A DNA stretch of 30,089 bases from Candidatus Fermentibacterota bacterium (GTDB lineage: Bacteria; Fermentibacterota; Fermentibacteria; Fermentibacterales; Fermentibacteraceae): contig JAAYTY010000083.1 of the NCBI GenBank assembly GCA_012523605.1, forward strand, positions 1 to 30,089, given 5' to 3'. Position numbers and translations under genes: made by a program. Under the pieces are notes generated by a model. That model saw nothing but the letters and a program-made list of their open reading frames with translations. It did no database searches and had not been told where the DNA came from. The stretch's first letter is position 1. Each line of letters starts with the position of its first letter. Shown one piece after another: positions 16,237-25,095 of the stretch.

Positions 16237-19212
16237 ATGAAGAGGAGAGCGGGTTTCACGATGGCCGAGCTGGCGATAGTCATCGCCGTGATCGGCGTGA
16301 TCCTCGCGGCTGTCTTCCTTTTCTTCCACAGCGGAAGCACCGCCGCCAGGAGGATTACGGAAGCTACTGCAGCGCAAACCGATGCGAGAGTGGTTGCCAA
16401 CCAGCTCGACGGTCTCCTCCAGACCGCGGGATTCACCACGGTGGCTCCTCCCGGTGAGTGGCATCCCATCCTGAGAGCCGAGCCCGGCACGGTGACTTTC
16501 GTCGCCAACTCCACGAGGCCCGAGCTGTTCGGCCCCGAGGATACCATCACCGTCTCCGCCGCCGACAACGGCTCGATCTCCGTGGTTGATGCGGAGGGAA
16601 ACCCCGTGGCCTCGAACAGCGCGCTGGCCGAGTTCGACCTGGCATACTTCGACGCGGGCGGCAGAGAACTCACCCCCGAGGAGCTCTCGACCCCCGCCGG
16701 GCGCGACCTCATCCGCAGCATCGCCTACAGAGTGCGCTCCACTACCGGAGGCGGCGATGCGGTGATGGCCGGCATCGTCACGCCCCCCAACCTGATGTTC
16801 TCCGGCGCCGCGGCGGGAACCCTGCCCGGCGGGCTTGGCGACGGCGGAGCCAGGAACACCCATTTCTTCGACGAGAACTGGGAGAACGCCTCGACCCTCT
16901 TCAACCAGGACTACATAGAGGCGACCATCGGCTGGGATCCGATCCGCTGGGAGACATTCGAGGCGGCTTCCTCCTGGTCGAGCCTCTGGTACGTCAACCG
17001 CTCCGACCCCGCCGGCCGCGGCCAGCGCCTCCTCACTCCGTCGGCGCAGGAGGGCCAGTACGTCATGGCACTCGACAGGAGCGGGCCGGGCGCCTACGTG
17101 AAGACCGCGGGCGTCTGGAACGTAGACATGGCCGAGTTCGCGGCGGGCGGCGTGAGCCTGAGGCTCCACTTCTGGTGGAGGCACACGAACGAGGGCTGGA
17201 ACGCCGAGGACGGCGTCTTCTTCCCCACCTACCAGAACGCCATCGAAAGCCCCATCTTCTCGCAGAACTTCGAGTCCTTCACCGACGACGGAAACCCGCG
17301 GAACACCTGGACCTACTGGACCGACACCTACGGCAACATCCTCGTGACCAACCTCTATCCTTACGGCGCCAACAACAAGTATCTCAACATGGACTCCCGG
17401 CGCGACGGCTATGCGAGCCACAACCGCGCGATGTGGACCATGAACCTGTCGCCCTACTCCGCCCTTACGAACCTCCAGCTCAAGATGTACGTCTGCAGCA
17501 GGGGCGAGGAGTACAACAGCGGCCCAACGGGCGACTTCATAGGCCTCGCCGGCGCCGGAGGCATCACGGGCACCCCGGTCTGGTACCAGAACCTGGTCCT
17601 CGGCCCTGCAGGGACATGGACGCCGGTGACCATAGATCTCGACGCGGTAGTGCCAGCCGGCTACGACTGGTCGAACTTCAGGATCCTCCTCGCCCAGTAC
17701 GACAACGACAGGACCGTGAGCTCTACGGGCAACGACGGCATATCCTTCGACAACATCTCGGTCTCGTCGGTCCAGCTCGCGGACACGCTGTTCACTCAGA
17801 AGCTGCGGTCCACGCCGGCGGCCTGGGCCTCCAACACCTGGTACGAGCAGTTCGTGGATCTCGACTCGGCGGCGGTCGTCCATGGGAGGCCGTTCGCCAA
17901 CCCGTTCCCCATCGCATGGGTGGAATACGGGAACGACGCCATGCCCAACGACGGCATACAGGTCGACAACATCACTATCGAGCAGGAAGGCCGCTGGATC
18001 ATCCCCGGCTGGACCGATGCGCCTGTTCCCGGCTACACCGTGAACCAGTGGGTTCCCTCCCAGCACGACCACTATGCGCTCCCCAACACCTACTGGTGCT
18101 GGTCCGTGAACGAGGGTGGACCCTACACGGCGACGCCCACGAGGGCATACATCGAGAGCCCGTCATACAGCCTCGCGGCATACGCTCCCGGCACCAGGCT
18201 TTCCTTCGCGTTCTTCCACAAGTACGCCTGGGCCGCTGGAGACGGATGCAACGTGAAGATCTGGAACTCGAACACGGGCACCTGGGAGCTCGTAGTGCCC
18301 TACTGGGGCTACTACACCGCCGCCGTACCGGCGCTCGACAACGAGCCGGGATGGACTGGCGTGTCTCCGGGCAGCAACTGGCAGTTCTGCGTCTTCGACA
18401 TCTCGGACTATGCGGGCATGACCGTGAAGTTCAGGTTCACCTACGGCACGCAGGGTTCGGGTTCCATGGACGGCTGGAACGTTGACTACACGAGGTTCCG
18501 GGTGGGCCCCGACTGGCCTCAGATCATCTGGTACTACCCATCCTCCGAGTTCGCGGACTGGTTCGGCTGGTCCACTCCTCCCGGCGTGGGCGACCCGGGT
18601 GCGGCGGCCTACGGCTCCAGGTCGGCCGGCAACGACATGGCGAGCGGCTGGGGAGGATGGGACACCTACTACGAGAACAACCTCCATAACGCACTGATCT
18701 CGCCCCCGATCGAGTTCAACGACCCAGCGGCCCCCTATTACTACATCCAGTTCATGAACTGCATAAGAACCCAGATCGGGAACGACACGGGATACCTCGA
18801 AGCGGCCCCGTTCGCGACGACCATCGCAGACACGACATGGAGGCTGCTCGGGAGCTGGAGCGGTTCGTCGGCCAATTGGTGGATGACCAGGATCTACATG
18901 AATCCTCATCTGAACTACTGGCACTCTCTGGTGCCGCCGCGGTGTACCGACAACACCGTTGTCTTCCGGTGGAGGATGTGGGCGAACGCCTCCCTGCCCG
19001 ACTACGGCGGCTGGAACGTGGACAGCATCAAGGCGTTCTCCAGTTCCGTCTATCTGCCGCCCCTCACAACGCCTCTCAACAACGCGGGAGATTCCCCGGT
19101 GGTGTTCTTCGCGCCCGGGGAAGTCCCCGGGGACCAGATGGCGCCGGGAACGCCCGAGGCCGTCCTGCCCGTGAGGTTCCGGGACGAATCGCGCAGGACC
19201 GTGGCCAGATAG
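16237..19212 (+). CDS. Giant modular pseudopilin (991 aa)
   Basis: ATG 16237 gives MKRRAG then FTMAELAIVIAVIGVILAAV: cleavage at G6/F7 with Glu at mature position 5. Residues 30-190 form a PilW/GspJ-like pilin body (TDARVVANQLDGLLQTAGF, LIRSIAYRVRS). From about residue 215 onward the protein is a chain of jelly-roll-like modules: FFPTYQNA...NFESFTDDG, TGDFIGLAGAGGITG, TGNDGISFDNISV, IIPGWTDAPVPGYT, YIESPSYSLAAYAPGTRL, and a final module (SAGNDMASGWGGWDTYYENN, ALISPPIEF, DYGGWNVDSIKAF). Several motifs match the 9333-13241 protein in the same order, so these modules were duplicated between the two genes. The Rossmann-like insert of the larger protein is missing. It is likely displayed on the pilus tip or cell surface; the ligand is unknown. 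A 51-base gap precedes the gene, with GAGAGGTGAG as ribosome binding site. Confidence 0.85.
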   Translation: MKRRAGFTMAELAIVIAVIGVILAAVFLFFHSGSTAARRITEATAAQTDARVVANQLDGLLQTAGFTTVAPPGEWHPILRAEPGTVTFVANSTRPELFGPEDTITVSAADNGSISVVDAEGNPVASNSALAEFDLAYFDAGGRELTPEELSTPAGRDLIRSIAYRVRSTTGGGDAVMAGIVTPPNLMFSGAAAGTLPGGLGDGGARNTHFFDENWENASTLFNQDYIEATIGWDPIRWETFEAASSWSSLWYVNRSDPAGRGQRLLTPSAQEGQYVMALDRSGPGAYVKTAGVWNVDMAEFAAGGVSLRLHFWWRHTNEGWNAEDGVFFPTYQNAIESPIFSQNFESFTDDGNPRNTWTYWTDTYGNILVTNLYPYGANNKYLNMDSRRDGYASHNRAMWTMNLSPYSALTNLQLKMYVCSRGEEYNSGPTGDFIGLAGAGGITGTPVWYQNLVLGPAGTWTPVTIDLDAVVPAGYDWSNFRILLAQYDNDRTVSSTGNDGISFDNISVSSVQLADTLFTQKLRSTPAAWASNTWYEQFVDLDSAAVVHGRPFANPFPIAWVEYGNDAMPNDGIQVDNITIEQEGRWIIPGWTDAPVPGYTVNQWVPSQHDHYALPNTYWCWSVNEGGPYTATPTRAYIESPSYSLAAYAPGTRLSFAFFHKYAWAAGDGCNVKIWNSNTGTWELVVPYWGYYTAAVPALDNEPGWTGVSPGSNWQFCVFDISDYAGMTVKFRFTYGTQGSGSMDGWNVDYTRFRVGPDWPQIIWYYPSSEFADWFGWSTPPGVGDPGAAAYGSRSAGNDMASGWGGWDTYYENNLHNALISPPIEFNDPAAPYYYIQFMNCIRTQIGNDTGYLEAAPFATTIADTTWRLLGSWSGSSANWWMTRIYMNPHLNYWHSLVPPRCTDNTVVFRWRMWANASLPDYGGWNVDSIKAFSSSVYLPPLTTPLNNAGDSPVVFFAPGEVPGDQMAPGTPEAVLPVRFRDESRRTVAR

Positions 19213-19226
19213 GAGGAGCCGAAGGA

Positions 19227-21782
19227 ATGAACCGCATCCACCGCAGGCTGATACCGGCGACAGCTCTCCTGATCGCCCTGTCCTGCGGCGACGAGCCGGG
19301 CGGGCCGGCCGGGCTCACCGTGACGGTGACCCAGCCGCCCGCCGCAGGCGCGTCAGCCGACTCCGTGTATGTCGTGCAGTGGCAGATGTCCGGAGCGAGC
19401 TCCGGAACTGTGGCGCTCGCATACGACACCGACCAGAACCCCTCGTCGGGCCTCGTTCTGATCGCATCGGGGCTCGATGCCGCGGCGGGCAGCTACTCCT
19501 GGGACTGCTCCGGCGTCCTGCCCGGCTCGTACTACGTCAGGGCCGTGGCGAGCTCCGGCGGCACGGCGGCGTCCGACTACAGCGACGGAATGCTCACAAT
19601 CACATCCTCGGGCCCCGGGATCTACGTGCTCACCCCCCCGGCGCAGGGCGACACCGCCGACGCCTCGTTCATGATCGAATGGGCGACGGTGGAGTTCGAA
19701 GACGCCACGATAGACCTCTTCTACGACACAGACACGGATCCCTCGTCGGGCCTCGCGGCCATAGTCGGGGGGCTTGATGACACGGGCAGCTACAACTGGA
19801 TCTGCCAGGCCGTGCCGGACGGAAGCTACTACATCTACGCCGTCGCCGAGGATTCGAGCGGAACCGCCTCCGACTACAGCCAGGGCGTGCTCACCCTCGA
19901 CCACGGAGGCCTGACGCCCGAGATCGAGATCACCGAGCCCTCGGCGGAAGGCGATCAGGCGGACATCGTATTCACGATCGAGTGGAACAGCGTCGCGCCC
20001 GCGGGTGCGACCGTGGACCTCTACTACGACACCGACACGGTCCCTTCCGTGGGGCTCACCCCCATCCAGACCGGCCTGCCCGACGACGGGTACTACACCT
20101 GGAACTGCTCTTCGGTGCCGGCGGGGGAGTACTTCGTCTACGGAGTCATCAGCACCGGAGGCAGGGGAGTCTCCCTGACGAGGCTCCTGGGCGCCAGGGC
20201 CAGCGCCACGGACTACAGCGACGGGACCCTGACCATAGTCCACGACAACCCCTACACGCTCACCGTGACCAACCCGCCAGCCGGCGGCGCCACCGCCGAC
20301 GAATCCTACACGGTGACCTGGATCACCGACGCCCCGGGCAACGTGACGGTCGACATCTACTATGCCGCGGACACCACCGCCACGGAGCTGTATACCGCCG
20401 CCACGAACGTCCCCAATACGGGCGAATACGTCTGGGACTGCTCCATGGTCGAGGAGGGCTCCTGGTTCGTCTATGCGGTAGTGGGCGAAGACAGGGGACC
20501 GGGAGGCGACTGGAGCGACGGACCGCTCGAAATCTCGCACGAGAGCGAGTACACGTTCAGCTTCACGGCTCCTCCGCCTTCCGGGGCTGTCGCGAACGAC
20601 AGCTATACTCTGGAGTGGGATACCGACGCTCCGCCCTCGGCCAATGTCGCGCTCTACTACGGCACCTCGACGGAGCCGGGCGGAGCGGTAGAGATGATAA
20701 CCCCGGACGCGCCCAACACCGGTTCGTACTACTGGGTCACGACCGGGGTCGCGGAAGGCACGTACTATATCTACGGCCTCGTGTACGACGGCAGCCGGGG
20801 GCTTCCACGCTTCCCGGGCAGGGGCAGCGGAGCGGCCTGGAGCGAGGGCACCCTGACGATAGACCACAGCCTCTACTCCATGACCGTCACAGCTCCGCCC
20901 GCAGGCGGAGCCACCGCCGATTCCAGCTACACCGTGCTGTGGACGGCCGAGGGCGGCCCTTCGAGCGTGGTTGACCTCTACTACGACGAGGACCTGAACC
21001 CGTCCCAGATGTGGGCCATAGCATCGGAGCTCTCCAACTCCGGGAGCTACCTCTGGAACACCGCCCAGGTGGCCGACGGAACCTACTATGTGTACGGCCT
21101 CATCTACGATCCTGCAACCGACGAATGGGCAGGCGACTACAGCGACGGACCGCTGACGATAAGCCACTCCTACTTCTATATAATCGTCACGTCGCCTCCG
21201 CCCTGGGGCGCCTCCGCGGAGGACGAGTACACGATAGCATGGGCCGCCGGCGCGCCCTCCGGTTCGACCGTGGACCTCTACTACGACACCGACACGAACC
21301 CGGGATCAGGGCTGGTCCCCATCGCGAGCGACATCGTCTACAGCCAGTTCCAGTACGTATGGGACTGCAGCGCCACGCCGGAGGGGGAGTACTACATCTA
21401 CGCCGTCCTCTCCGACGGCTCGAACACCACCGCCGACTACAGCGACGGGAAGCTCTACATCAACCGCGATCCTCTCTGGCTCTTCATAACCGAGCCGAAC
21501 CCGGGCGGTGCCATCGCCGATTCCGAGTTCCAGATCGAATGGATGTCCGAAGGCCCCGCGAACAGAACCCTCGACCTCTTCTACGACACCGATACCATTC
21601 CTTCCGCGGGCCTCGTCCCCATCGTCTCGGGGGTTCCGTCACCGGATCCGACCGGCAGCTACAAGTGGAACTGCTCGGCCGTGCCCGAGGGAGTGTACTA
21701 CATCTACGGAATCCTCATCGAGGCCGCTGTGGATTCCTTCCCCGACTACAGCGACGGGACTCTGACCATCGACCATCCTTAG
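19227..21782 (+). CDS. Lipoprotein with eight Ig-like (Kre9/KNH-type) repeats
   Basis: An 851-residue secreted protein. ATG 19227 has AGGAGGAG upstream and begins a signal peptide MNRIHRRLIPATALLIALS followed by C and GDEPGG, a plausible lipobox (ALSC) with Asp at +3. The rest is eight repeats of about 100 residues starting near residues 30, 131, 231, 343, 442, 550, 649 and 750. The repeat consensus is: T-x-PPAGGATAD-x-YTV-x-W; TVDLYYDTDT-x-PS-x-GL; G-x-Y-x-WNCS; VP-x-G-x-YYIYAV; DYSDG-x-LTI. The pattern resembles the Ig-like Kre9/KNH (Ser-Thr-rich GPI-anchored) domain found in secreted proteins, with acidic loops that could bind Ca2+ (inference). Repeats 3 and 5 have Arg/Gly-rich insertions before the closing DYSDG-type motif. 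It is the last gene of the pilin cluster, 14 bases after the giant pseudopilin; probably a surface stalk or adhesin. Confidence 0.82.
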   Translation: MNRIHRRLIPATALLIALSCGDEPGGPAGLTVTVTQPPAAGASADSVYVVQWQMSGASSGTVALAYDTDQNPSSGLVLIASGLDAAAGSYSWDCSGVLPGSYYVRAVASSGGTAASDYSDGMLTITSSGPGIYVLTPPAQGDTADASFMIEWATVEFEDATIDLFYDTDTDPSSGLAAIVGGLDDTGSYNWICQAVPDGSYYIYAVAEDSSGTASDYSQGVLTLDHGGLTPEIEITEPSAEGDQADIVFTIEWNSVAPAGATVDLYYDTDTVPSVGLTPIQTGLPDDGYYTWNCSSVPAGEYFVYGVISTGGRGVSLTRLLGARASATDYSDGTLTIVHDNPYTLTVTNPPAGGATADESYTVTWITDAPGNVTVDIYYAADTTATELYTAATNVPNTGEYVWDCSMVEEGSWFVYAVVGEDRGPGGDWSDGPLEISHESEYTFSFTAPPPSGAVANDSYTLEWDTDAPPSANVALYYGTSTEPGGAVEMITPDAPNTGSYYWVTTGVAEGTYYIYGLVYDGSRGLPRFPGRGSGAAWSEGTLTIDHSLYSMTVTAPPAGGATADSSYTVLWTAEGGPSSVVDLYYDEDLNPSQMWAIASELSNSGSYLWNTAQVADGTYYVYGLIYDPATDEWAGDYSDGPLTISHSYFYIIVTSPPPWGASAEDEYTIAWAAGAPSGSTVDLYYDTDTNPGSGLVPIASDIVYSQFQYVWDCSATPEGEYYIYAVLSDGSNTTADYSDGKLYINRDPLWLFITEPNPGGAIADSEFQIEWMSEGPANRTLDLFYDTDTIPSAGLVPIVSGVPSPDPTGSYKWNCSAVPEGVYYIYGILIEAAVDSFPDYSDGTLTIDHP
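19314..21779 (+). repeat. Eight tandem coding repeats of about 300 bp
   Basis: The units begin near 19314, 19617, 19917, 20253, 20550, 20874, 21171 and 21474. Most have diverged at the DNA level, but some blocks are still identical: the 32-base block at 20008-20039 recurs exactly at 21265-21296 (repeats 3 and 7). This indicates recent duplication or gene conversion between units. Confidence 0.8.
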
Positions 21783-21800
21783 GAAGGATCCGTGCAGGAT

Positions 21801-21828
21801 GCGGGGCGGCGCTCAGGCGCCGCCCCGC
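21801..21828. terminator. Perfect 12-bp hairpin, bidirectional terminator candidate
   Basis: GCGGGGCGGCGC (21801-21812) and GCGCCGCCCCGC (21817-21828) are perfectly complementary around a TCAG loop. It sits between the convergent pilin cluster and HD-GYP genes, where a terminator for both strands is expected. No T-run follows on either side. Confidence 0.7.
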
Positions 21829-21830
21829 CT

Positions 21831-21854
21831 GTCCGGCGGCGCCGGCCGCCGGAC
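21831..21854. terminator. Second perfect hairpin (10-bp stem)
   Basis: GTCCGGCGGC (21831-21840) and GCCGCCGGAC (21845-21854) pair perfectly around GCCG. It starts only 2 bases after the first hairpin, so the convergent intergenic region is almost all stem. Together they probably form a tandem, U-tract-free terminator. Confidence 0.65.
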
Positions 21855-21880
21855 GGTTGATGAACCTCTGCCGCCAGGCA

Positions 21881-23500
21881 TTAAGCCTCGAAGCCCTGGG
21901 CCAGCATGTCCAGCATCACCTCGACGATGACGGGATCGTACAGGGTGCCCGAGCGCATCCTCAGGGCTCCTGCGGCTGTGGCGGGATCGCTTCTCTCCAG
22001 CTCGGTTACATACTCGTCGGCGGCGGCGAGAATCCTGGCCTGGACGGGTATGCTCTCGCCCCTGAGCCCCGAGGGGAGCCCGGTGCCGTCGAAATGCTCC
22101 GACAGGCCTGTCACGCCGGCCAGCGCGTCGTCGGGCAGCCTGAATCTGGTGAGCGAGATGTCGCCCCTGACCAGTTCCTCGTCCTGCTTCTCGGACAGAA
22201 CCAGCGGAGCCACGTGATGCAGGAGGGCCGACATCCTCAGACTGTCCAGGAGTCCCGGCTGAAGGTTCATCCTCCTCCCCGTCTCCAGGGCGAGCCTGGC
22301 GACCCTCTTGCTGTGGCCCGCCAGCCTGTGGTCGGATCTGTCGAGGGAGTAGACCATGACCTCCATGCACTGCCAGGCCTCTCTGTCGACGCTCAGCCTG
22401 AGATCCAGGTTCTGAAGGGCGGCCTCGGTCTGCGAGATGAACGAGTCCATCCTGGCCGAGTCCAGAATGGTGAACGGATTGGGCCACAGATCTATCAGGA
22501 GGCCGCTCCGCCCGGATTTCCTCAGGGGGCGCCCCTCTGGCGGGGGGCCTCCTGCCGGGCTGGTCAGCGAGATCCCGCCCCAGGTCACCCTGATGAGCGA
22601 GGGGTGCAGGGCCGTGAAAGCCTCCCTCGCAAGGGCCTGCAAGGCCTCCAGCGTCGAAGATGCTACGGCGAGCTTCTGCGAGAGTCTCGCCATCGCCCTC
22701 TCGGAAATAAGCGCCCTTCCCTGCGACCACTTCGCCCTCTCCAGGAGAGTCGTCAGAGCCGCCTGTGCCGCCGTGAGCGAGGCGACTCCCGCCAGAAGGG
22801 ATTCGAGCGCTCCTGACTTGACGGCGGTCTCGGTGCCTGTGAGCCTCCAGACGGCAGGGAGGAGAAGCGGGCAGAACAGGAGAGGCATGATCAAGTTGTG
22901 AACCATGCGCCGAAGGGGCACGTCCAGCTCCAGATAGCGGCCGGCCGCCCCAACCCCTCTCAGCAGCGTCGCGGCGATCTGGACCGCTGTCATCCCCGCA
23001 ACGGCCGCCGGAATCGCATCAGCCGGCGAGGCGAACCCTCCGGAATGCAGCCTCCCGCACACGAAGGCCGCCGACCTGAGCGACGCCCATGAAACAAGGG
23101 CGGCTCTCGCGGAGCGCCTGGCGCTCTCTGCAGTGTCTCCGCCCGTCCGTATGGAGAAAGCCATGGTTCCGGTGAATACGGATGCCGTCCATGCGATCTC
23201 AATCATTCTCGTGAAGCCCGTCAGGGCGAACATCACCTGCAGACACGGGAGCAGGGAGATCGTCATCCCGGAGGAGGACATGAACGAGAACGCGGTCAGT
23301 GCTCCGGCTCCTGCCCATGCGCAGACGAGCAGCATGGGTTCGAACTGGCCGTGGAAAGCGATCCGCGGGTCGGGGAAGGACAGCCCGAAGAGTATCCAGA
23401 AGGCCGCCTGGAAGAGAGTGAGTTCGATCTCCAGGGGGGAGACAGGCCTCCCCGCCTGATGACCTCCGCCCGATCTGTCAGGCATCCCGGGCGACGTCAT
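21881..23500 (-). CDS. Membrane protein with degenerate HD-GYP domain
   Basis: A 539-residue protein with about six hydrophobic segments in residues 20-225 (for example FQAAFWILFGLSF, PMLLVCAWAGAGALTAF, LIMPLLFCPLLLPAVW). A linker or GAF-like region and then an HD-GYP-related domain (about 385-539) follow. Canonical HD-GYP enzymes hydrolyse c-di-GMP using metals bound by HD and neighbouring His. Here the HD motif reads ALLHHVAPL: the Asp at position 429 is His, the following GK is gone, and the GYP loop reads DGTGLPSGL. The rest of the fold is recognisable (HRLAGHSKRVARLAL, PVQARILAAADEY). It is probably catalytically dead and may act as a sensor or as a partner of the enzyme encoded upstream. 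ATG 23500 overlaps that gene by 23 bases and has GGAGGAG 7 bases upstream. Confidence 0.8.
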   Translation of the reverse strand: MTSPGMPDRSGGGHQAGRPVSPLEIELTLFQAAFWILFGLSFPDPRIAFHGQFEPMLLVCAWAGAGALTAFSFMSSSGMTISLLPCLQVMFALTGFTRMIEIAWTASVFTGTMAFSIRTGGDTAESARRSARAALVSWASLRSAAFVCGRLHSGGFASPADAIPAAVAGMTAVQIAATLLRGVGAAGRYLELDVPLRRMVHNLIMPLLFCPLLLPAVWRLTGTETAVKSGALESLLAGVASLTAAQAALTTLLERAKWSQGRALISERAMARLSQKLAVASSTLEALQALAREAFTALHPSLIRVTWGGISLTSPAGGPPPEGRPLRKSGRSGLLIDLWPNPFTILDSARMDSFISQTEAALQNLDLRLSVDREAWQCMEVMVYSLDRSDHRLAGHSKRVARLALETGRRMNLQPGLLDSLRMSALLHHVAPLVLSEKQDEELVRGDISLTRFRLPDDALAGVTGLSEHFDGTGLPSGLRGESIPVQARILAAADEYVTELERSDPATAAGALRMRSGTLYDPVIVEVMLDMLAQGFEA

Positions 23501-25094
23501 CGAGCATCTCCTCCAGGGCGCCGACCACCTTGGCGTCGAATTGCGTTCCGCTGGCGGCTCGTATGGCCTCCAGCGCGGTCTTCTGGTCCGCGTCGGCCCG
23601 GTAGGATCTGCGCGAGGTTATCGCGTCGAAGGTGTCCGCGACGGCTACGATGCGCGCGAGGAACGGAATGTCGCGGCTGAACAGCCTTCCCGGGTACCCC
23701 TTGCCGTCGAGTCTCTCGTGATGGCAGCTCACTATCGCCCTGACCTCGTCGTAGCCCTTCAGGGCTCCGAGAATCCTGGCGCCCTCGGACGGGTGCTTCT
23801 CTATGACGGCCCGCTCATCCCTGGTCAGAAGGCCCCTCTTCGTAAGGATCTCGGTCGGGATGGCCACCTTTCCGAGATCGTGGAGGAGCGCTCCCACCCT
23901 GAGCGTCCTGAGCCTCGCGGGCGAGAGACCCAGCCTCCGGCCCAGCCTGTCCGAGAGCCTCGCGACCCTGAGCGAATGGCCGTGTGTGTAGTCGTCCTTC
24001 GAGTCGGCGAGCCTTGCCAGCATTATCGCGGCCGCTATGAAGGCCTCGTCAATGGTCATGGAGTTTCCAACGGCCTGCCAGGAGTGGCTGATCAGCGAAA
24101 CCAGGTTGCTCCTGAGCTCGACGTCCATGGAGCGAATCGTCCTCCATGCCCGTCCGGAGACGAACAGAACCATGTCGCCCGAGGGAGAGAGGCCGAGAAG
24201 GCATCCCCGGGTCCCCCGTATCGAGGCTCCATGCCCGAGTTCGTTCCAGACCACGCTTCCGGCGCCGGCCGTCTCCTCTTCGGGCAGGACAAGCTGGGAG
24301 GACACCGTCCAGCCGATCCATCCCTGCCCCGCCGACTGCCTTGTCAGGAGTACGAGGTCCATGTCGTCCGCCCCCGAAAGGTAGCCCGCCAGGATTCCCA
24401 TGAACTCCGGAATGGACCTGGAGGCGGAGAGTTCGGCGGAGAGCGTGTTCTGTACGGCCGTGCCGGTAGTGCGCTCCTGATAGGCCCGGAGGTTCTTCTG
24501 ACCGACGGCTGCGAACGCGGTGAATGCGGCGAGAGGTATCGAGGTCATGACGGTTCCCAGGACACCGTGCAGGGAGGTTTCCTGGAGAATAAGCCACGCC
24601 AGGGGGGCGGCCGCGGCCAGGGTCAGGATCCCGGAGACGAGGAAGCGCTTTCCGGGCATCCGGCCCTCTGCGAGAGAACCCGCCGCCGCGGGGCCGGCAT
24701 GCAGGAGAGCGAGCGACGCGGCGATCCAGATCGGGCTGCCGGGCGATGCGAAAGCCAGCGGGACGGCCGTTGCGGAGGCCAGGGCCGTCAGCAGAGGTTC
24801 GAACCTCCCGCGGCCGCCCTGCCCGGAAAGCGCCGCCAGTGACTCTCCCGCTGCGATCGAAAGGGCTCCCGCCGCCAGCCCCCGGAACGGGGCGACAGCG
24901 AACATCAGGAGGCGCGGCACTGCGTCCAGCGTACCCCTGAAGCCGTCCTCCCGCCAGCAGGGGAATGCCCTCAGGAAGATGGAAAGGGCGAAAGCATAGA
25001 ACATCGGAGGCTCCGCACCGGACAGGAGGAGAACCGCCGATCCCAGGGCTGCGGATGCCGTGAGCAGGACGGTCGGAGGCAGCCTCCTGTGCAA
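23478..25094 (-). CDS. Membrane-bound HD-GYP domain protein
   Basis: A 538-residue protein with six or seven hydrophobic N-terminal segments (TVLLTASAALGSAVLLL, LLTALASATAVPLAFA, FLVSGILTLAAAAPLAWLIL, TSIPLAAFTAFAAVG). A GAF-like region follows at about 215-365, then an intact HD-GYP domain from about 375 to 530. Key motifs are present: THGHSLRVARLSDRLG, ALLHDLGKVAIP (H405, D406), IEKHPSEGARIL, SCHHERLDGKGYPGRL, and FLARIVAVADTFDAITSRRSY. The domain is expected to degrade c-di-GMP. The start is TTG 25094, 1 base after the stop of the upstream gene; AGGAGG lies just inside the frame, so a slightly later start is possible. It belongs to a minus-strand operon with the CAP-domain gene before it and the degenerate paralogue after it. 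Confidence 0.9.
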   Translation of the reverse strand: MHRRLPPTVLLTASAALGSAVLLLSGAEPPMFYAFALSIFLRAFPCWREDGFRGTLDAVPRLLMFAVAPFRGLAAGALSIAAGESLAALSGQGGRGRFEPLLTALASATAVPLAFASPGSPIWIAASLALLHAGPAAAGSLAEGRMPGKRFLVSGILTLAAAAPLAWLILQETSLHGVLGTVMTSIPLAAFTAFAAVGQKNLRAYQERTTGTAVQNTLSAELSASRSIPEFMGILAGYLSGADDMDLVLLTRQSAGQGWIGWTVSSQLVLPEEETAGAGSVVWNELGHGASIRGTRGCLLGLSPSGDMVLFVSGRAWRTIRSMDVELRSNLVSLISHSWQAVGNSMTIDEAFIAAAIMLARLADSKDDYTHGHSLRVARLSDRLGRRLGLSPARLRTLRVGALLHDLGKVAIPTEILTKRGLLTRDERAVIEKHPSEGARILGALKGYDEVRAIVSCHHERLDGKGYPGRLFSRDIPFLARIVAVADTFDAITSRRSYRADADQKTALEAIRAASGTQFDAKVVGALEEMLDDVARDA

Positions 25095-25095
25095 A

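Noticed and set aside
16189..18072. A 627-codon open frame on the minus strand.
   Set aside because: It is the shadow of the second giant pseudopilin; composition and lack of motifs match other antisense frames.
19353..21167. A 604-codon open frame on the minus strand within the repeat lipoprotein.
   Set aside because: It arises from the repeat structure of the real gene read backwards and has no start signal or domain.
21011..22816. A 601-codon plus-strand frame crossing the terminator hairpins.
   Set aside because: It spans the lipoprotein end and the antisense of the HD-GYP gene with no domain; a GC-driven chance frame.
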